Shown here: positions 6,582 through 9,416 of the stretch, in pieces
Position numbering within the stretch: the first letter of the stretch is position 1
Layout of the letters: each line of letters opens with the position of its first letter
Source of the DNA: Methanobacteriota archaeon
GTDB taxonomy: Archaea; Micrarchaeota; Micrarchaeia; Anstonellales; J096
Direction: 5' to 3'
Length of the DNA: 9,416 nucleotides
Assembly: GCA_003694965.1 (NCBI GenBank)
Contig: RFJG01000041.1
Coordinates: forward strand, 1-9,416
Position numbers and translations under genes: made by a program
The notes under the pieces: model-generated
What the model saw: the letters and a program-made list of their open reading frames with translations, nothing else
Told to the model about the DNA's origin: nothing
Databases searched by the model: none

Positions 6582-7349
6582 CTAGCCGCCTATGGCCTCA
6601 AAATTCTTCTTGAAACTCCTTAGGAAGATGAGCGTTAGGATGGAGGAGAATGCGATGGATAGGAGCCATAATTCCACCATCCCTATGCTTAGGGAGTTGA
6701 AAACTGTGCTAGCTGGGACGCTCCCTATGAACGCTATGGGCGTGATTATGTAGAGCATTGCTTGTGCAAATCCACTCAGTTGGTTGAGGGGCATGGCAGC
6801 GAACCTTACTCCTGTCCAAGCTACTCTAATTAACCCTTCTCCGCTCTTGTCAAGTGCGAACAAGCCAGCTATTAGCATAATTAGGAAGGCAGAGAAGGCA
6901 CTAACTCCCATAAAGAAAGCTAAGAAAAAATTGAGGCCTATATTTATCTTAAAGTATATTATGATGATGCTAACTAATATCAATTCTGGAACAATCCTCC
7001 CGAGAGCAGTAGCATCTATGTTGGAGAGTAGAACTTGCTTCATAACGCTGTATGGCCTTGTCATATACACTGTTAGGACAGTCCTTCCGTTATCCTTGAA
7101 AAGTGAGTATATGTTGAATAATCCTATGAAATCTATGATTGCGAACATTAAGTTAGTCAGGGAGCCTAGGAGGAAGAGCGTCGGGAATGTCCAGCCGTTC
7201 AAGGAGCCGAACTTCTTAGCTAGGCCATACCATAGGGTAGGGTATACAAATACAGATAATAATACAAAGACTCCCAAATACAGCGTCTGCGCCCTATACT
7301 CTATGAGTTTCTTGGCAGCTATGCTTATGTATTTCTTGACAACTCCCAC
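6582..7349 (-). CDS. ABC-2 type permease, COG3694/DUF990-like (second permease of the trio)
   Basis: From the GTG at 7349 this is a 255-residue protein with about six hydrophobic segments (roughly 25-42, 53-81, 115-135, 136-166, 194-213, 225-246) and a C-terminal FKKNFEAIGG. Family members usually have about 20-25 residues before the first membrane segment, which favours this start. The GTG also has a GGTGG 5 bases upstream and falls just after the stop of the preceding permease (7351-7353). Alternatives in the same frame are GTG 7358, ATG 7391 (preceded by GGGAG, overlap about 40 bases) and TTG 7433 (overlap 83 bases). The C-terminal KKxFExxGG is shared with the other permease, so the two probably form a heterodimer with the ATPase at 8106-9068. 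The family's cargo is not established. Confidence 0.8.
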   Translation of the reverse strand: MGVVKKYISIAAKKLIEYRAQTLYLGVFVLLSVFVYPTLWYGLAKKFGSLNGWTFPTLFLLGSLTNLMFAIIDFIGLFNIYSLFKDNGRTVLTVYMTRPYSVMKQVLLSNIDATALGRIVPELILVSIIIIYFKINIGLNFFLAFFMGVSAFSAFLIMLIAGLFALDKSGEGLIRVAWTGVRFAAMPLNQLSGFAQAMLYIITPIAFIGSVPASTVFNSLSIGMVELWLLSIAFSSILTLIFLRSFKKNFEAIGG

Positions 7350-7350
7350 A

Positions 7351-8109
7351 TCAACCACCGAAGCTCTCAAACTTTTTCCTTCCCTTAGCATGTAAGAAGC
7401 TCCCAACAAGGAGGAAGATGGCACTCCAAGCAAGGCTTCCTGTGACTAATTTTAGGATTATGGCACTATCTTGGGTAATAACTGCCTCTGCATTATAATA
7501 GAAGAAGTAAGGGAATGGCGTGTAATCCAGAAATTTAACAACATCGCTACTCATATAAGATAAGGGGATGGTGAAACCTCCCAATAGCGATATGGCTATC
7601 CCTATGACTACTCCAACTCCCCATATATGATGTATCCAGTATGTGAGAGCAGTTAGGGCATAGGAGAGCATGAATTGCAGCACTATGTTGGCTAAGTAAG
7701 CTATTACTCCTACGAGGGCAGCCAATGGTCCGAACAAAAGCAGTACAGCAACCTCTCCTATTATGAAAGGCACTATGCGGTAGAATGTTATCCCACCAAG
7801 TGAGTAGAGAATAACGAAGAATTCAGAAGAGACTGGTTTTGTGAAAGATTGGTCCCAGCCTCTGAGTATTGTATTGGAGTAACCTATGGACAGGTCTCGC
7901 GTGCGCGCCTCTTCTATGACAAACGCTACTATAAGGAAGTAAGGGAGGAGCTTCCCAACATCGTTGGGGAAAAGTGTGCTCCATATGGAGTAGAGCAGGA
8001 ATAAGTATAGGATTGGCGTAACTACTGCATCGATCCAGTTCCCTAGGAATTGGAGGTTCTCCTTTATGCGTATCCTCATGCTACCAACATAAGGGGAGAT
8101 GCTACTCAT
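7351..8109 (-). CDS. ABC-2 type permease, COG4587/DUF990-like (first permease of the trio)
   Basis: The protein has 252 residues. The N-terminal part (1-25) is cytoplasmic-like and contains RIRIKENLQ. Hydrophobic segments follow at about 27-44, 53-67, 107-127, 130-154, 160-180 and 216-240, and the chain ends in GRKKFESFGG. The ARTRDLSIGYSNTILRGWDQSF..P segment at about 68-92 sits where related permeases carry their coupling region facing the ATPase. This is the usual partner of COG4586 ATPases. The ATG overlaps the ATPase stop as ATGA, and a GGAGGT lies 5 bases before it, so the two are translationally coupled. It is probably a membrane exporter subunit; substrate unknown. Confidence 0.85.
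   Translation of the reverse strand: MSSISPYVGSMRIRIKENLQFLGNWIDAVVTPILYLFLLYSIWSTLFPNDVGKLLPYFLIVAFVIEEARTRDLSIGYSNTILRGWDQSFTKPVSSEFFVILYSLGGITFYRIVPFIIGEVAVLLLFGPLAALVGVIAYLANIVLQFMLSYALTALTYWIHHIWGVGVVIGIAISLLGGFTIPLSYMSSDVVKFLDYTPFPYFFYYNAEAVITQDSAIILKLVTGSLAWSAIFLLVGSFLHAKGRKKFESFGG
7355..7359 (-). promoter_or_regulatory. Candidate ribosome-binding site deciding the start of the second permease
   Basis: GGTGG on the minus strand lies 5 bases before GTG 7349, the same spacing as the clear GGAGGT of the preceding permease. It supports GTG 7349 over the upstream ATG 7391 but is not decisive. Confidence 0.4.
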
Positions 8110-9068
8110 TGACTACCTCCATATATGTTCCTTATGACTCTCTCCAAATCCGCTTCTTGGACAGAGAAACTTACTATGTTAAAGACCCTGCCAGCTTCAT
8201 CTACCATCTCCATCTCCCTGCCCTTTTCAACAGTGGCAACTATGGCGTTCCCTTTCTTCTCTGCTTCCCATTTTTTCAGGAACATCTTGCTCCCTTTCTT
8301 CTCTTCCGAGAATTCTATAGTCACTCTCTTGGTTTTCACATACTCTGCCTTTAGCTTGTCTGTTTTTCCATCCCATATCTTTTTCCCTTTATGGAGGACT
8401 ATGACTCTCTTACATAGCTCTTCTATGTCTCCCATAATGTGCGTTGTGAATACTACACTTACTCCATCTCTCTTGTTTATCTCCTTGAGGAAGGAATATA
8501 CCTTTTCTTTGACGACGACATCCATCCCTATGGTCGGCTCATCGAGGATGACGAATTTAGGTTTGTGCAAAAACACAGATGCCATCTCAGCCCTCATCCT
8601 CTGTCCAAATGAGAGCTTTCTTACTGGGCTGTCTATGATATCTTCAAGGCCTAGCAATTCCGTGAAAAAGGCGAGCCTCTCCTCATACTCCTTTTTATCT
8701 AATCCGTACATCTCCTTATAGAGTTCTAAGCTGTCCCTTACCGGCACATCAAAGAACAGGTTGCTCCTGTTCCCGAACAATACACCTATTTGCTTAAGGT
8801 AGTCCCTTTTTCTATCCCAAGGGGTGTAGCCAAGTACTTCTGCCTTCCCAGATGTTGGCGTTAGGACGCCTCCCAACATTTTCATAAGGGTTGTCTTCCC
8901 ACTGCCGTTAGGCCCTATTAGGCCAAGGAACTCTCCCTTCTTGAGCTCAAAGCTGAAACCATCCAATGCTCTGAATGGCGTGAACTTTTTTATTAAGCCA
9001 AACAACCTTTTTTCAGCAAGTACTGGGTAGTCCTTGGATAGTTTTTCGACTACTGCTACATTTTTCAT
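8106..9068 (-). CDS. ABC exporter ATPase, COG4586-like
   Basis: The protein has 320 residues and powers the exporter formed with the two downstream permeases. It has Walker A GPNGSGKTT (52-60), the signature LSFGQ (152-156), Walker B FVILDEP (172-178), a D-loop-like GMD (181-183) and the switch His in TTH (210). The inserted IKKFTPFRALDGFSFELKKGE (26-46) and GYTPWDRKRDYLKQIG (80-95) are typical of COG4586, as is the ALFGQRSQLWWDLP-type loop. In that loop the Q-loop Gln is replaced: it reads GNRSNLFFD (99-107), with Asn100 at the Q position. About 85 residues after the core form an extra C-terminal domain of unknown role. The ATG at 9068 is the only start consistent with the promoter. It is first in a three-gene operon. 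Confidence 0.92.
   Translation of the reverse strand: MKNVAVVEKLSKDYPVLAEKRLFGLIKKFTPFRALDGFSFELKKGEFLGLIGPNGSGKTTLMKMLGGVLTPTSGKAEVLGYTPWDRKRDYLKQIGVLFGNRSNLFFDVPVRDSLELYKEMYGLDKKEYEERLAFFTELLGLEDIIDSPVRKLSFGQRMRAEMASVFLHKPKFVILDEPTIGMDVVVKEKVYSFLKEINKRDGVSVVFTTHIMGDIEELCKRVIVLHKGKKIWDGKTDKLKAEYVKTKRVTIEFSEEKKGSKMFLKKWEAEKKGNAIVATVEKGREMEMVDEAGRVFNIVSFSVQEADLERVIRNIYGGSQ
8115..8120 (-). promoter_or_regulatory. Strong Shine-Dalgarno site of the first permease
   Basis: GGAGGT lies 5 bases before ATG 8109 and inside the end of the ATPase gene. It is the clearest ribosome-binding site in the window and belongs to an internal operon gene, while most promoter-proximal genes lack one. Confidence 0.8.
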
Positions 9069-9092
9069 AGTCCCTTATAATTGGGATAATGG

Positions 9093-9100
9093 CTTAAAAC
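9093..9100 (-). promoter_or_regulatory. TATA-like box of the ABC operon
   Basis: On the minus strand GTTTTAAG is centred about 28 bases before ATG 9068, with no ribosome-binding motif between. This suits a leaderless first gene. The 52-base gap to the upstream gene holds this box and nothing else I can identify. Confidence 0.5.
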
Positions 9101-9120
9101 CCTATCCCTTAGTGAGCGGC

Positions 9121-9416
9121 TTACTTGGAGTAAGAAGCCCTAAAGATTGCGAACCCTCCAAACTTACCGCTATTTGTGTTATATGCTGGAGTCAACATAA
9201 ATTCCCCGCCAAAATCCCTGATAGTGACGTTGAATTTCACAGAAGGCCCTATTCCTGCAATGCCGTCAGCAACAGCGCCTACTGCCCACTCACTATTTAG
9301 TGGGTAGAAGTTTTCAGACCTATACCAGAAATCGCTGCCCCAACCTACTTCTGCTATGTCATAGCTCGTAAACTTAGGTAGCGTTAGTAAGAAGTGGCCG
9401 CCCATCTTAAAATTAA
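9121..9416 (-). CDS. C-terminal part of an unknown strand-rich protein, 5' end outside the window
   Basis: The frame is open through the right edge, so the ATG at 9405 is probably internal: the codons before it (Asn-Phe-Lys) continue the frame. The 98 visible residues are rich in Gly, Phe, Tyr and Trp and alternate polar with hydrophobic residues, as in VKFNVTIRDFGGEFMLTP and GGFAIFRASYSK at the C-terminus. This pattern suggests beta-strands of a beta-sandwich or even a barrel. I know of no family match and see no catalytic motif. Codons include AGG and many ATA/GGC, like the other genes, which supports real coding. It ends 52 bases before the ABC operon, same strand, with a separate promoter between, so a shared function is only possible. 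Confidence 0.65.
   Translation of the reverse strand, partial: NFKMGGHFLLTLPKFTSYDIAEVGWGSDFWYRSENFYPLNSEWAVGAVADGIAGIGPSVKFNVTIRDFGGEFMLTPAYNTNSGKFGGFAIFRASYSK

Noticed and set aside
6784..7395. Plus-strand open frame opposite the second permease
   Set aside because: It is a shadow of the permease gene with no family features.
8125..8721. Plus-strand open frame opposite the ABC ATPase
   Set aside because: It is the antisense of a gene with all ABC motifs in place; its Ser/Leu-rich sequence is a by-product.

Overview
The window looks archaeal, and a small-genome (DPANN-type) lineage is a reasonable guess but is not proven by the sequence. The main evidence is in the promoters. Several genes have an A/T-rich TATA-like box centred about 22-28 bases before the start codon and no Shine-Dalgarno motif, which is the layout of archaeal leaderless transcripts. 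A gene inside an operon instead has a strong GGAGGT. Arginine is mostly written AGG/AGA and isoleucine often ATA, and the dITPase-like protein resembles archaeal members of its family. A few features have a bacterial flavour: a lipobox lipoprotein, an ABC-2 exporter of the DUF990 type, and a ChaN/EreA-like protein.

Layout. (1) 1-1232: the 3' part of a ChaN/EreA/TraB-superfamily protein (+) meets a divergent RdgB/HAM1 family nucleotide pyrophosphatase (-) tail to tail. (2) 1233-6505: a block of four poorly known genes, each with its own upstream A/T box. They are a membrane-anchored Zot/HerA-like ATPase (+), a repeat-built lipoprotein resembling S-layer or cell-surface proteins (+), and two large helical proteins (+ and -) that converge with an 11-base overlap and may be remote paralogues. 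All four proteins begin with a lysine/arginine-rich tail, and two of the genes share an exact 13-base promoter core. (3) 6582-9068: a compact minus-strand operon of one ABC ATPase and two ABC-2 permeases (COG4586-COG4587-COG3694 type), translationally coupled and probably an exporter. (4) 9121-9416: the C-terminal part of a strand-rich, aromatic/glycine-rich protein of unknown function, cut by the window end.

How they may work together. The exporter trio is a self-contained complex. The ATPase, lipoprotein and helical pair are the least explained part and the best candidate for an undescribed system, perhaps a membrane-associated machine with an ATPase, a surface-exposed lipoprotein and two cytoplasmic helical partners. 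The sequence supports only their adjacency, shared promoter style and basic N-termini. A functional link is inference. No tRNA, rRNA, CRISPR array, insertion sequence or integrase was seen, and no stretch over 300 bases lacks a gene.
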